From Bretschneidera sinensis (Eukaryota > Streptophyta > Magnoliopsida > Brassicales > Akaniaceae), in the NCBI GenBank assembly GCA_023935145.1, contig CM043700.1:104212400-104276399 (forward strand): a DNA stretch of 64,000 bases, given 5' to 3'. Below the pieces are notes generated by a model that worked only from the letters and a program-made list of their open reading frames with translations, had not been told where the DNA came from and searched no databases. Positions within the stretch are counted from its first letter, which is position 1; the number at the start of each line of letters is the position of its first letter. This document shows, piece by piece, positions 12,077 to 25,383 of this stretch. The position numbers and the translations under genes are program-made.

Positions 12077-13343
12077 TGATTACGCTCAAACCATCACACA
12101 GTTATTGTGTATAGATGAGGTGTCGATCCCACGAGGAAACACGAACTACAAGAGAAATTGTAAACCTTAATACGAACGATAATGATTAAATGAAAAGATA
12201 TAAGTGTTGATGATGAAATAATGTGAAGGAGTTGTGTAATTATAATGAAGAATATAAATGAGGAAACAACAAGGTTCTGGAAATATTTCCTAAGTTCGTT
12301 GCCTTGCTCCACTCTTGATTCAATTGGTTTATCTCGATTGCTAGTTTCACATCCCAAACAAGCAATCGGTAAATATTCAATTAAAGCACATGAACACCCT
12401 AATGTAATTGCTATAAATTACTCTTTAGTTTCGATTCAAGCACACACGACCTATCACATAGATTATCAAAAAACGACAATATATCTCAATGACAATACTG
12501 CAGTAATGGACAATCTATAAGATAAATTTACCGAAATCAATCACATCTAAACAACTTGATATAAGAAGAGCTTGACTAAACTTATATGGAGAAGGAAGAT
12601 GCAATCACCGGATTAAGAGTAAATCCTCTAATTTTTACTTAATCAAAGAGTAAATCATAAACAATATTCAATAATAAATCCTTACAACTGAATCAAGAAT
12701 GGAAAATAAGAACAACTACACCTAAGAATTCATCCCTTTGCCTTGCTTAGAGATTAGTTGGCCATGGGGCTCAAGCTTGATGAAGAACATGGAGCTCTCC
12801 CTTGATTTCCAGCACAAAAACAGACCTGGAGACTGCAAACTCTTAATGTTCTATATATAGACCATAAGGTTTTGGGGCATTTTGGGCTCAAAAATACCAT
12901 TTGGAAGCCCTAATTAGGTCAGGGGGACCGTGTGCGCGTCACACCTCAACCTTTCCAGGCCGTGGCGCACACCTTTGGTCCGAGATTAGAGCCTTGTTGG
13001 AGGCTGCGGTGCCCATAGTGATTCAAAGATGGTGGTGGTTCTGTAGGCCGCTGCGCCCCTTGGGCCAAGCCGCGGCGCACACTGAGGACTTGACTTTTCT
13101 TCCTTCTTTGCTTCTCCGCAACCACTCTGACATTCCGTTATGTATGGAATCTTGGCGCTTTAAGCATCGATAGCTTTTCCATCTCTTTTGAACTCAAGGT
13201 ACCTAAAAATGCACCGAATTATATCAATGATCCGAGAATGACATTTTAGAATTGTTAAGGTATAAATGAGTAATTCAACCTTAGATCAACCTTAAAATGC
13301 TAACAAGTAAGTACTGTTAAGATGCATATTATGACTTTCATCA
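12077..13343 (-). repeat. 5' LTR of element A
   Basis: The inner edge next to the PBS reads, on the minus strand, ...GCGTAATCA. The outer edge reads TGATGAAAGTC, giving TG...CA ends and about 1267 bp. A TATA-like CTATATATAG lies at 12851-12860. The outer edge is supported independently because the gypsy integrase frame outside ([12 protein letters not shown]) breaks exactly there. With no second LTR visible, the exact length is an inference. Confidence 0.65.
12851..12860 (-). promoter_or_regulatory. TATA-like box in LTR of element A
   Basis: CTATATATAG (palindromic) in the middle of the LTR, the usual place for an LTR core promoter. Strand is assigned from element orientation. Confidence 0.5.
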
Positions 13344-15770
13344 TAGACACCCAAAATGAGCAAACTTGGATAGTCTTTGTACTATAACCAGTATGATTAT
13401 GAAGCCCTGGGTAGGAGGAAGATGGGTGATGAAATCCATTGAAATGTCTTTCCATATTTACTTAGGTATGGGTAGGAGTTGTAGTAAGCTATAAGGAGCA
13501 TAGTTGGTAGGCTTTGCTTGTTGGCACACTAAGTATTGATTGAGAAATATTATTACCTCTTTCCTTATATTTTTTCTTCCAATAGAAACTGGAAGATAAT
13601 CTAGTAAATGTTCTTTAGATGCCAACATGACCTCCTATAAATGATGAGTGAAATTCTTGAAGCAGTCTTGTCTTCAATGGTGATTGAGGATTGATATACA
13701 ATCTAACTTTCTAGTATATCAATCCACTTCTAACTGTTTATTCAGAGTATTGAGTAGAATTTTGGGAAATGGTAGCAGTTAAGTGCACTAACTCTAGAAA
13801 TTGAGAGTTTTCTTCATTTAAAGTATCTAGGAATTCAAAGGAAGGTAGGGATAGGTTAAGATAAGATACTTACTCTTTGTTATCTAGATTCATTCTTGAC
13901 AATCCATCAACAACCACATTGTCCTTGCCATGCTTGTATCTAACTTGAAATCTGCAGCTAAGGAGTTTCCTTAGAGAAACTTCTTGTTCTATTGTGTGAA
14001 TGGCTTGCTCCAGTAATGTCCTCAAGCTTTTTTTTTTATCTGTGTGGATGAAGAACTAAAATTTTAGGAGGTATTGTCTCCAATACTGTATAGTTATGGT
14101 GATGCCCAGTAGTTCCCTAATGTAAGTTGAGGCCATTTGTAATGAGGGAGACAACTTCTTGCTGCAGAAGACAATGGGGTGGCCTTATTGCATGAGTACT
14201 TGTCTAATGCTATATCTAGAGGCATCAATATCTAACACAAATGGTTGAGTGAAGTCAATTAATTCCAGCACTGGAGTTGTCATCATAACAATCTTCAATT
14301 TTTGGAATATCTTAATTGCACACTCCTTTCATTGGAGGTTATCTTTCTTGAGAAGGTCAGTTAGTGGGGGCAGCAATTGAAGCATAGCCTTTGACAAACT
14401 TCCTGTAGTAGCCAGTAAGGCTTAGGAAGCCTCTTGGTTGTTTCAAATTGGTTGGTGCAAGCCATTCCACCATTGATTTTATCTTCTCTGGATCAAGTGC
14501 CACTCTTTCTATAGAAATGGTGTGCCCCGGGTAATCAATTAAACTTGTTCTAAAACTACACTTTGATAGCTTAACAAACATGGATACTTCTTGTAAGTAA
14601 AGCAAAACAAGTTTTAAATACTTGAAGTGAGCCTCCATAGACTTGTTGTGCACCAAGATGTCATCAAAGAAGACAATGGAAAACTTTTTTAGGTAGTTTT
14701 CAAAGATACCATGGCAGCTTGGAAAGTGGATGGTGCATTTGTCAACCCAAATGGCATGACCAGGAATTCATAGTGGCCATAGTGAGTCCTAAATGTAGTT
14801 TTATCAATGTCTTTTGGTGCATTTTGATTTGATGATATCTAACTATCAAATCTAGCTTTGAAAAGATCTTTTCACCATGTAACTCATTAATCAAATCATT
14901 ACAGTTGGTATGGGAAAAATGTCCTTGATTGTGACCGCATTTAACCCTTCATAATTCACACAAAACCTCCAAGTTCCATCATTATTTTTGACCATCAAAA
15001 CAAGAGAGCTATAGGAGCTTATGCAGTGTTGAATGAATCCCATTTGCAATATGTCTTTAACCAGTCTTTCTATTTTTGTCTTTTAGAAATGGGGGTACCT
15101 GTATGGTTTGATGTTGTTAGGAGGAGAATTTGGTAACAATTGGATCTTATGGTCCACTCGTCTTGTAAGAGGGAAGCCTTTAGGTTCATCAAAAACTACC
15201 TTGAATCACTATAAAAAACTCTAAATTTGGGGATTAATTAGATCTTCGAAACTCATAGATCATTGTACTTGTTGTTTACGGTCAATGATGGACATTAACA
15301 TGAAACATATGCATACAAAATTAATAAGAGTCATCTTTCTCAATTTGCTATAGCCGACCATCTTATAATCTAATCTTTGTTTCCCTTGTAACAAAATTGG
15401 TTTGCCCACCCATAAGAGTTCTATTGTTAGAGTCCTATAATTAGTGGGGATAAGACCTATATTTTGTAACAATTGTACCCCTAACACAACCTTAGTTCAT
15501 TGGACAGGAATAATAAAGAAATCAGTACTAAATTTATGATCTTACAACCAAATTTCTACAACATATCAAATCCCAATACAAGACAAGTATTCACCATTTT
15601 CTACTTATACTTTGAAGTGTTGTGATGGTTTAATAATCAATCCCAAAAAGTGTGTAATTTTTTCTTGGATAAAATTGTGTGTACTACCCCTATCTATTAG
15701 GACTTGTATTATGTGTCCCCTAATCTGTCATTCTATTATTAAAGTTTGAGGAGATGGACTTCATGCCAAA
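13344..15770 (-). pseudogene. Ty3/gypsy remnant: protease - RT - RNase H - partial integrase
   Basis: On the minus strand: protease with a D-x-GSTHNF motif near 15660-15710; a stretch starting LGVQLLQNIGLIPTNYRTL at 15487; RT pieces, with the best preserved part at 14357-14656 (VKLSKCSF, GHTIS, LTGYYRKFVKGY); an RNase H end with RYKHGKDNVVVDGLSRM near 13890-13940; and an integrase start with [14 protein letters not shown] near 13390-13440. The order matches chromovirus-like Ty3 elements, but no chromodomain can be seen because integrase is cut at 13343 by element A. Many stops and frameshifts; no LTRs identified. Confidence 0.8.
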
Positions 15771-18700
15771 AAGGTAACAATTATTTCTTGGAGTTTTCCA
15801 TGTTGAACCTTTTTAACATGTTATCTATCTATGTAGACTAGGACAAGCCAAGCATCCTTCTAGATCTATCTCTATAGATATTTATTCCTAAAATATAGGA
15901 TACTTCTCCCAAATATTTCATAGAGAAGTTTCTTGAAATGCAGACTTTACCTGATTATTACATACTTATATCATTCCCAATGAGTAGTATGTCATCAATG
16001 CACAATATAAAAAATGTAATAGCACTCCCACTAGTCTTCTTTTACACACATGATTCATCCACAATTTTTAGGATGTTCCAGTTTTAGGAAGCTTGCTTTA
16101 ATATATAAATTTATTTTTGCAACTTCCACATGTTATGGTCACTATCACTGGATAAAAAACCATCTAGTTAATCTATGTATATATCTTCATCTATTTTACA
16201 ATTAAGGAAGATAATCTTAACATCAATTTGCCATATCTCATAATCATAGTGTGCAACTATTGTGAGCAAGATCATAATGGACTTAAGCATGACTACATGA
16301 GAAAAAGTTTCATTAAAGTCAACTCTTTGTCTTTCTTTATAACCTTTATCTACTAGGCTTACCTTAAAGGTCTCTACCTTTCTATTAACACCCGTCTTTT
16401 TTTTTTATAGACCCATTTGTAACAAATAGGTACAATACGTTCAGAAGGGTCCACTAAGTTCCAAACTTGGTTAGAATACATGGTTCCATTTCAGATTTCA
16501 TGGCTTCAAGCCATTTTCCCGAATCGATGTCTGATATCACTTTCTTGTAGTTCTTAGGATCTTTATTCCCAATAAGGTGTACCTATACATCACCACCGAT
16601 GAGATACCCATATCTCTTTAGTGCTATAGGTATTCTACATGATCTATGATGAGGTTTTCTGATAGGAGACTCTATTGCAATAAGCTTCGTAGGTTGAACA
16701 TTTTTTATTTGTGCTTCTTAAGATACCTCTTCAAGTTCTACTTTACTCTCACTACTCCCTTCTAGTACAAACTCTTTTTTCCATAAATGTAGCAAATTTA
16801 AAGACAAACATATTTTACTCATTAGACAAATAAAAGTAATATCCTAAACTTTCTTTGGGATATCCCATCTACATTTATCAAACATTGTTTCTAGCTTGTC
16901 TGCAACTAATCTCTTAACATATGTAGGACAACCCTAGATTTTACCATGTTTACGTATGGGTTTCTTACCATTCCACATCTTGTATGGTGTCCTAGTTACA
17001 GATTTAGAAGGAACTTTATTTAACAGATATGTGATAGTTTCTAAGGAATAGACCCAGAATGAAATTAGAAGATCAGTGAAACTCATCATCGATCGTACCA
17101 TATAAAATAAAGTAAGATATCACATTTTGGACACACCATTCAGTTGAGGTTTTCTAGGAAGAGTTTATTGTGAGAGAATCTCATTCTATTTGAGATGACC
17201 CAAAAAATCATTTGTCAAACATTCACCTCCTCGATTAGATCGATTTTTTTTTTATAGTTTTGCTAGTTTTTTATTTTATTTTATTTTTTTTCATATCTAC
17301 ATTCCTTGAACTTTTCAAAAGATTTAGATTTGTACTTCATAAGATACAGTTGACCTCGAATGGTCATCGGAAGGTAATGAAGTAAGAATAATCATCCCTG
17401 GCAATTGAGTTTAATGGCCTACAAATATCTGTGTGGATCAATCCTATTATGTTAGCAGCTCTTTCTCCAAGTCCACTAAATTGAGTCTTAGTCATTTTTT
17501 CAATGAGACAAGATTCACGTGTTGGGTATGAAACATGAAAGTCAATGAATCAAAGTATCCATCTTCAACCAACTTGCTAATCTAACTCTTATTAATATAG
17601 CCAAGTTTGAGATCATATACGAAAGAATGATTAATTTCATCTTTTTTTGGTTGCCTTGTTGATCAATATGTAATATATTACCACTGAATTCCAAAATATG
17701 GAGACTATTTATAAGTGTGCCAACACTAAATAACTCATTATTTAAAGAAAGTGAATATAATATGTTTTTAAAAGATACTTCATAACCCTCTTTTTTTCAA
17801 AACAAAAACTGAAATAATATTCCTAATCAAATCTGGCACACAAAAACAATAATTTAATTCCAAAATCTTTTTAGAAGGTAAAGCAAAGTAATAAGTCCCT
17901 ATGGCTAATACAGCAACACTTGCACCATATCCAAGGCGGATGGTGACTTCTCCTTTACTCAACTTCTTGCTTCTTCTTAGTTCCTATAAATTATTGCAAA
18001 TGTGTGAACCGCATCTGGTATCTAATACTCAAGTAGAAGCATCTTTTATTGACAAACTAATCTCAATAAAAAAATAAACTGGACATACTTTCTAAAGGCT
18101 TACCTTTTGAACTCGCAAGATACTCCTTACAGTTTCTTTTCGAGTGTCCATCTTTGCCATAATGGAAGCACTTATCCATTTCCTTCTTGGATTTTGAAGA
18201 ATTGACCTTATTGATACATATCTTTGGTTTTATATGTTTTTCTTAGTCTTCTTTGAGACTTTCTTGCCATTGGGCTTAGAAAAAGTAGCCTCATCAACAA
18301 GCATAATGGGTGTCTCACCTTTCTTGATAGTTTCCTTCGTGGTCTTTAACGTGCTAACAATCTCTAGAAGTGCAGCTTCTATTTTGTTCATGTTATAGTT
18401 CATATCAAACTAAGAGAATGAATCTAGAAGGGATTGCAGGATCAAGTAATTAAATAATTTTACATCAATATTAACACCGAGTCCATGTAACTGCTTGTAT
18501 ATTTGATTATTTTCAATAAATGCTTGAACTAATCATTTTTTGGGCATCCTAGCCCTAAAAAGGTTCTTTGAGATCTTGAACTTTACAATGCGAGTGTGTT
18601 CACCATACAACTCTTGTAAGTGAAGCAACATCGCATAAATGTTTTCCATCTTCTCATGTTACTTCTGAATCTCATTAGACATAGATGCTAACATATAGCA

Positions 18701-18916
18701 TCTAGCCTTCATGTCATCCTTCTGCCACATCTCGGAAGCAGTGACCTCTTCTTTCAATGCATCCTCAGCAATACTTGCTGAAAGTATTTGATCAAGAACA
18801 TAGCCAATTTTCTTAGAATTGAGAACGATTCTCAAGTTCCTCAGCCAGTCCATAAAATTGGGCCCAGTTAGTCTATTGGTATTAAGAATTTTGGATAGTG
18901 GGTTGAGGTTTGTCAT
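15771..18916 (-). pseudogene. Ty1/copia remnant: gag, integrase and truncated RT
   Basis: The minus strand opens with a Gag start at 18916, containing NRLTGPNFMDWLRNLRIVL, typical of copia Gag. It continues with a knuckle whose second Cys is replaced (CFHYGKDGHSKRNC, about 18110-18190), a gag-pre-integrase segment at 17780-17962, decayed integrase at about 16860-17750, and RT at about 15771-16560 with a DDILLIGN motif and KYLGE-SYILGI. RT stops abruptly near 15770, where the gypsy protease sequence begins, so RNase H and the 3' LTR are missing. Frames are broken throughout. No LTR pair or initiator-Met PBS could be found. Confidence 0.8.
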
Positions 18917-21312
18917 TGTGATCTACAAGTCGTCAACAATATAAAATTATTATCTATTCAATTTTATTATCCACCAATAGATTTGATCTTTAATCATATT
19001 GATAGCTCCCATTATTCTTTTTCAAATTCCATAATCCTTCGGTATGAAATTCGAGAGACCCCATTGGAGTGTCTCCTAGTGGGGATTGGGATCCCATTAC
19101 TTGTTTAAAATAGCCTCATATAATAATGTCTTGGCTATAATAAATCTATAATAAGTAGATAACACTTATCAATTACATATCACATAATTCCTAATCATTC
19201 ATTCGGCCTCTAAAATATATTATCCTAACATGATTGTGTCTTGGACAATATATTCTAGTTAAGTCAAACTCATCATTTTCACAAGTGTAGGTGTTTGAAC
19301 CAATGAGCCCTCACATGATAGTTTCTTGGACCCATTAGTTTCCTAACTATTATATCATATGTTTAATATGGCATCATGAATCTCCCATAATGTAAATTTC
19401 ACATATCTACGACAAAACTCAATGAGAACAATAGATCCCATATATCCCTACAATGGTGGAAGACCATGATAAGACATTTATAATGTCTCTTCGTTATAAC
19501 TTAATAGCCATTACTTTCAATAGAAATTTTAATTGGTCTTTAGTTTCATCATTTAGTTTAAACATGCATCACATACATACCATACATCATATATCAAATA
19601 AAATATGACTCTGGGTGATTATGGACTTTTGCACATGATTCACTTGATCCACTAAGTGAATTGTTGATCTTAATTTAGGATTCAATAATATTTTCACCAA
19701 TTCCCACATAATGAGCCTTGCAATCTTCAAACAGGCCTCTATTACTTCCTTGCGCACTCGATCATCCTCTAGTTTTTGCATATAAAATTCCTATCTATTC
19801 ATATCAAACTATTCTAACTAATTACATTACATATCAATAATAACCAAAGATAAAAGAGAGGCGAGGTATGCATCCTCCATTTAAAATTATATATCCCAAA
19901 ATATAGAAATAAATATTACAGTCATAAAACTGAAACCACACATTCAATCATATTGAATAACGACCAATCACATTACTCAATTATTTGGTCTTAAATCCAT
20001 AATCACCCATCCTTGGGCATACATACAATCATATTGCATATATAAATTTAAATTTAATTTATTATGAATTTAATTCTAAGATTTCTTATCCTAATCAAAT
20101 TATGTTTCCAAAGACTTTACTTAATCCCATTCCAAATAGAATTTAGATTTCTTATTCACTAGAATTCATAATTCAAATGCAGTAAGAATTTTGAAATTTG
20201 AATTTCTAATCAAACTCCAATTTCATAAAACTTTAATCCAAAATTTTAAAAATTTATTAATTAAAAAATATAATTTTGACAATAAAAAATTACTTATTTG
20301 GTTGAATAAAATTTAGCTTTTGAATTTCAGTTTAAAACAAATTCAGACTCTCAAGAACGAGCAAAAACTTGCAATTTTGAAAAAACAAACAGTTTTTTTT
20401 TCTCATTTGAACATTGTCCAGTTTTCTAATCATAGCATAAAAAATAATTATAATTTTGAATAAATATTAGTGGAATATGAAAATTGAACACTCAATCTTT
20501 TTAATGCCAATCTGATTTAAAATGAGTAAATTATACATGTTTGAATTTGGAATAGAAAATTTGTTTTATTGTAGGTTTTTAACGCTATTTTCATCCCCAA
20601 AACAAATTTTATTTAATGCAAAATCATATTTTCATCATAAACTTTTTTTTTTTTTTTTTGCAATCGATCTCCAATGATTTAATATGTTTCAAAAACAATC
20701 CACAACAACTTTATCATCATCACATGACGACAATCAATTCAAGAACACATTATTGAATTTTCTTGACATATGGTTTCATAAACCTTAATCTAACTTTTAA
20801 ATTATCAATTTGCAATATTTAGAATTCTAAAATCAAATATTTTATATCATTAACAATAAACTACCATGTTCTACATAAATAATAAGGATGACTCTTATTT
20901 TACTTAGGATTGATAGATCCATTATTAGACACTCACCTACCTCTATATAAAACCCACTATACCCAATTATTACCAATTCATGGTCTATGAATAGAACCAT
21001 ATTAAATAGCATCAAAGTATAATAAGTCTCATACAAGATAACCATGGTTCCCCAGATCTAAGGATCATATGCAAAACTATAACATAAGAACTACCTATTG
21101 ATAGCCAATGGAGTTCTTAAGTCGAGTCATGTTAAATGAACTCATTCTCCAATGAGCACCTACATACTTGTTTTAGTGTTTGCCATACAAGCGACATTGA
21201 GATCATTCACCTTCTCAATTGAGCAAACATAGTATGTACCAGTTTATTCATATTACTAACGTCTAATTAATATCCTATGACTAGAGAAGAGTCAATAGCA
21301 ATAATCCAAGAT
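18917..21312. other. AT-rich stretch without recognisable gene
   Basis: About 2.4 kb upstream of the copia gag start, in that element's orientation. It probably includes the copia leader and a decayed 5' LTR, but I find no matching second LTR, PBS or TSD. There are homopolymer T tracts near 20393 and 20643. Short ORFs here have no family features. Confidence 0.4.
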
Positions 21313-21314
21313 TA

Positions 21315-22488
21315 AATGCCTCCTTCATTTGGAGGAGCATGCAGAACACCTAGGAAACTATGGCTAAAGGTCTTCATTTGGTAATTAGGAGTAGTAAAAA
21401 CACCACTTTGTGGCATGATAATTGGATTAGTCATGATATTTTTAGAAAAATTATATGTGGCCCTCTTAATTGCTTTACGAATGATATGTGGGTTCATAGT
21501 ATCACAAGTCATTCTAGTTGGGATTTTTTCTATGTTTTCCCTTTCCTTACACCGTGCTATAAACCTTATTATACAAGCATTCCCTTAATGATTTAATAGT
21601 GATAAGCCTAACCATATCTCATGGAATTCTAGTCAAGATGGAAACTCCAAAACAAGTTCGGTTTACCCATTTTTGGATCCTGACCTACTTACTTGCTCCC
21701 ATATTTCTATGATTTGTAAATAAAACATAATGCCAAAAATTAAGTGTTTCCTATAGCTATCTATGTAGGAAAATTTTCCAACAAAAGCTTGCTTCATACA
21801 TTTAACATCACTCTTAATGCTTCTTGCCCTCAATGCAAATCCAACCTTGAAACACCTCTTCATGTGCTTATAGATTGCTCCCAATCAATGAATTATTGGC
21901 TATCTCTACCTGTTACTGTGCTTCCCCTCCTCCCCCCCCTTAAAAAGTTTTCTTAGCTTAATCCTTAATGGATTTGAATTTTCCAACTCCAACTCTTCTT
22001 TCAAGCTCCCAAATAGCCCTTTTTAGGAAATCATCTTCCCTTTTATGTGTTGGAGTATATGGCTTTATTCGAAATAAAAAGTGTTTTAAACTTAACCCTA
22101 GTTCTTTCCATCCCATTATCAATTTTGCATTGCAAGATCTTGAGAATCGTTTGTGCTTAGCAATAACCCCACTAAAAGGTCTAAAGAAAATTGCATGTGG
22201 TTAGATGGAACTCGACCCCTATTAGTATGATCAAGCTCAACATTGATGGAGCTGCCATTCAAAATCCAAGTCTGGCTAGTGCTGGTGGTCTCACTAGAGA
22301 TCATAATGGTAAAGGGTTAAAGGATCATTGCAAAAACTTGGGTGTTTGCTTAAGCTTGTTTGCTAAATGTGGGCTCTCAAACAAAGTTCACTGCTTACAA
22401 TTGACTTACGAGCTCATCACATCCAAGTGGAGATGGACAAAATTGTTGCAGTGGGTTAAGTTAACAATGACACTAATGATACTTATCT
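21315..22488 (+). pseudogene. LINE ORF2 3' remnant: zf-RVT and RNase H domains
   Basis: The plus strand gives TTLWHDNWI (about 21400), the segment that precedes zf-RVT in plant LINE ORF2. A zinc-binding stretch with CPQCKSNLETPLHVLIDC follows (about 21818-21880). Further on is an RNase H-like domain: IKLNIDGAAIQNPSLASAGG near 22225-22290 and, after a frameshift, HIQVEMDKIVAVG near 22415-22460. Frames change several times and stops are frequent. The first catalytic Asp of RNase H (NIDGA) is still visible. It differs from the LINE at 294-5902, which ends after zf-RVT. It is cut on the right by the candidate solo LTR. Confidence 0.75.
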
Positions 22489-22493
22489 TTTAG

Positions 22494-23443
22494 TGTAGAC
22501 ACCAAATTTTATTCCAAATCTTAGAATGGGCAATGAATGGAGCCCGATGATGAGAACTCAATCCTAAAATGCTTGAGTTTGGAGAAAATGATAACCAAAA
22601 CATTGCTTTTGAAAAGAAACTAATTATGAACCCAACCTTAAGCCGAAAAACCTGCACAAAAGTTAGCGCAATTACCTTAAAACCCAAACTAAGAACCGAT
22701 TCAGACCCACTAGACCTATTAGTCCAAGAACCAAGCCGATCGGTCTAGTCGTTGAACCGATCGATCCGAACCCCGAGCTAATCAGTCTTAGCCGTCATAT
22801 AGATATTTTAGATTTTGTTTTTATTGTAAATCTTCTAGATTTCATTATGTGAATCTTCTTTTGATGATCTGCAACCATTCTGAAAGATCACTGAACATAT
22901 TTACTGTCAATGACGATCACGATTTTATTCTCGAAATTTTCCAAGAATATGTTGATTCCGTAAATCTTCTCTCCACCATCTATCTATACTGAAGCCAATC
23001 CCACTGTCCATTTCTCCCTAGACAGGTTTTTACCTATAAATATCCCCCTCCACAACCATTTTCAACACACCTATAGACACACGGATAAACAAACAACGAG
23101 AAGATATGGAAAAATACAGAAATTTACCATACTTCATTCCTCATCTTCCTAGCTAAAATTTTTGCCAAATCTCCCTACAAAACACTAGCCAAAATTTTAT
23201 TTCTTTTACAATTGGTTCTCTACTTTAACAACAAGTCCATGTCTCAAAGTTCATCTAATTTGAAGGAGCAAAAGGATCTTTGAGGGCTGTTCCACAAAAT
23301 CACACATAGTGCTTAGATTACTTCTAAAAGGTTAGTGAATTTAATTTCTTTGTTTTACCATACTTCTTTGCTTGAGAATAATTCAAATAATATGAACACC
23401 ATGATGTATGAGTCACCGTGACTTAATGAGTTTATACATGCCA
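22494..23443 (+). mobile_element. candidate solo LTR
   Basis: Starts TGTAGACACCAAATTTTAT, a common plant gypsy LTR start as I recall it, and ends ATACATGCCA. The five bases TTTAG precede it (22489-22493) and follow it (23444-23448). A TATA-like CCTATAAATATCC lies at about 23034. There is no coding sequence inside and no partner LTR in the window. The 5-bp match could be chance, so this is a proposal only. Confidence 0.42.
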
Positions 23444-23448
23444 TTTAG

Positions 23449-25378
23449 ATTTCAAATGATTAGGATTGTATATCATACATAAAGTTAATTAATAATTCTC
23501 CATAGATCTATGAATTAATAATTGTTAATTTACTCTTAGAAAATATGACTTAATTTTTCTTGATCTTTGCATATGAACTGTTATTTTCTATTTGAATCTC
23601 AAATCTGAAGCACGTGAATTGATTTGTCTCCCGTGGGACCCTATCGACTAGTCTTAGTAACCGACTGGTTCCTGCTGGAGTCGATTAGTTCGTTCTCTAT
23701 TTGGAGTGAGTTTTCTCAATCTCTGTGTCATTTGTATATGATGATCTTCATTCTTAATCGTTGCTGCCTACTAACATCTTCATTCTATCATGGTCAAAAT
23801 ATATCTTGTCCTGTATTTTTTTTCTCAATTTATAATCGTTGCTTGAAATGCGATTGATTGGGTAAAGCTCATTGTCCTTGAGATGACAATGTTGTCCAAC
23901 AAATGAATGTTGAGTCAACAATCTCTCAAGTATACATGCTTCCCTCTTGATTGTGATGGTTGTTAAATTTTGTCATTAAGTGACATTAAATTGTATTGTG
24001 TGAGATTGAATAATAGTGTGTGGTAAAAATAATTTAAGTTGATCTTAGACTATTTTTCCAAGAATACAAGGGTTAGGTTTCAGCCTAGGCAAGAGGGGAA
24101 ACTCTAATTTCTTCTTCCATCGCACCTCAATCTCTTATCTGAAATCTCTTGCAAACCAATGGCAAAGGATTTGGTCTCCATCAAGGTCAAATAACGGTTT
24201 CAATTACCTATTATCTTAACTTTGTGTTAAAATGACATGTCCCTCGAAAAGACCTATGCCGTATACAGTGAGATTTCCCAAACATAATAGGTTCTAATCC
24301 TATACCAATCTATTTCTATCAGCACCCTCGTTCATTGATTATTCTTTGAGGGGAATAGCCGTGGGTACTTATTTAAATGATTTTATTTAATTCTAATGCT
24401 ATTGCCATATTTGTCACCAATTCCACAAACCTATCACTATTGCTCCCTCTAACCACCCCACCATCCCTCCAACTTGGGCCTTACCATCACAAAATCTTTG
24501 CTGATCACATTATTTGTATATTTAATTTTCATAATGGAAGCTTTCACTTTACTTTGATGAGATATATTTGGTAATAGCTAATAACACCTTACTTTAGAAG
24601 TTTTCCAATTATACGTTGTGATCGATCCCTTCTTCCTGATATTTTATTTACGGACAAGAGTGACCATATGCTTGTCGACAGAAAACAGTAAAAAGTAGAC
24701 ACTCCTTTTTCCCAATTAAAAAGCTAGCTTAATTGGCTCAAAAGCTCAGACTTAATTGGCTCAAAAGCTCAGGCCAAAAGGAGAAGATCTAACCTAATTG
24801 ATTGTATTGCTGATTCAATTTAATGATAATTTATATTATTCAAATTTGCAATGTTTAATTACGAACAAAACACGATCAAAAAAATTACGGAATAAACCAT
24901 GCTCAATAATTTGGGAATTCATTTTTTAAGAATTTTATGTACAGACGAATCCATATGATCGATCTGGCCAGCATATTCTGGTTTCCATTTTACGGCTGCA
25001 ATTACTAGCTTAATTAAGCAAATGTTGCGTCAACATAGCACTCAAGGTATATAAAGAAAAAAGTCAGAAAAATAAAATGCCAAGTGGCCATGCATGCATG
25101 ATATTCTTTAGTCGTTTGGTAATATAATGCATTTTTTAATGAGAAAGGTGACCACTAGTATTAATTTGAGGCATAATTGATTATTTTAATAATTAAAAAT
25201 ATCAAAGATAGAAGAGAGTATGTGTAGCTCACAAGTCCGACGAGTTTCATTTTAAAAAAATGAAAAATAATAAAAATTTAGGTCTTGGAAATGAGTTCAC
25301 TTTTGCTTTAATGCTTCAAGGTGTGAAGTTTGGATTCTTGCACTCTTTTTCCCTTGCTTGGGTAATAACATCTCTTTA
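23449..25378. other. AT-rich spacer with a 23-bp tandem duplication
   Basis: No gene, RNA or element boundary recognised. One feature is a direct repeat of CTTAATTGGCTCAAAAGCTC plus AGA/AGG at 24728-24750 and 24751-24773. Short reading frames have no family features. Confidence 0.5.
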
Positions 25379-25383
25379 ATTTC
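25379..25383. repeat. left target-site duplication of element T
   Basis: ATTTC directly before the LTR start, repeated at 46551-46555 after the other LTR. Confidence 0.85.

Larger units (their letters stand above)
6433..13343 (-). mobile_element. element A: Athila-like Ty3/gypsy LTR retrotransposon, degenerate, 3' LTR not in window
   Basis: Read on the minus strand, the order is 5' LTR (13343-12077), PBS (12071-12054), gag, protease, RT, RNase H and integrase. The integrase C-terminal region contains SNREI-like [16 protein letters not shown] and a [13 protein letters not shown] stretch, which are characteristic of Athila relatives. There is no matching 3' LTR between 1 and 6455, so it probably lies left of the window or was lost. 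The reading frames carry several stops and at least one frameshift. The LTR's outer edge interrupts an older gypsy integrase at 13344. Confidence 0.85.
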
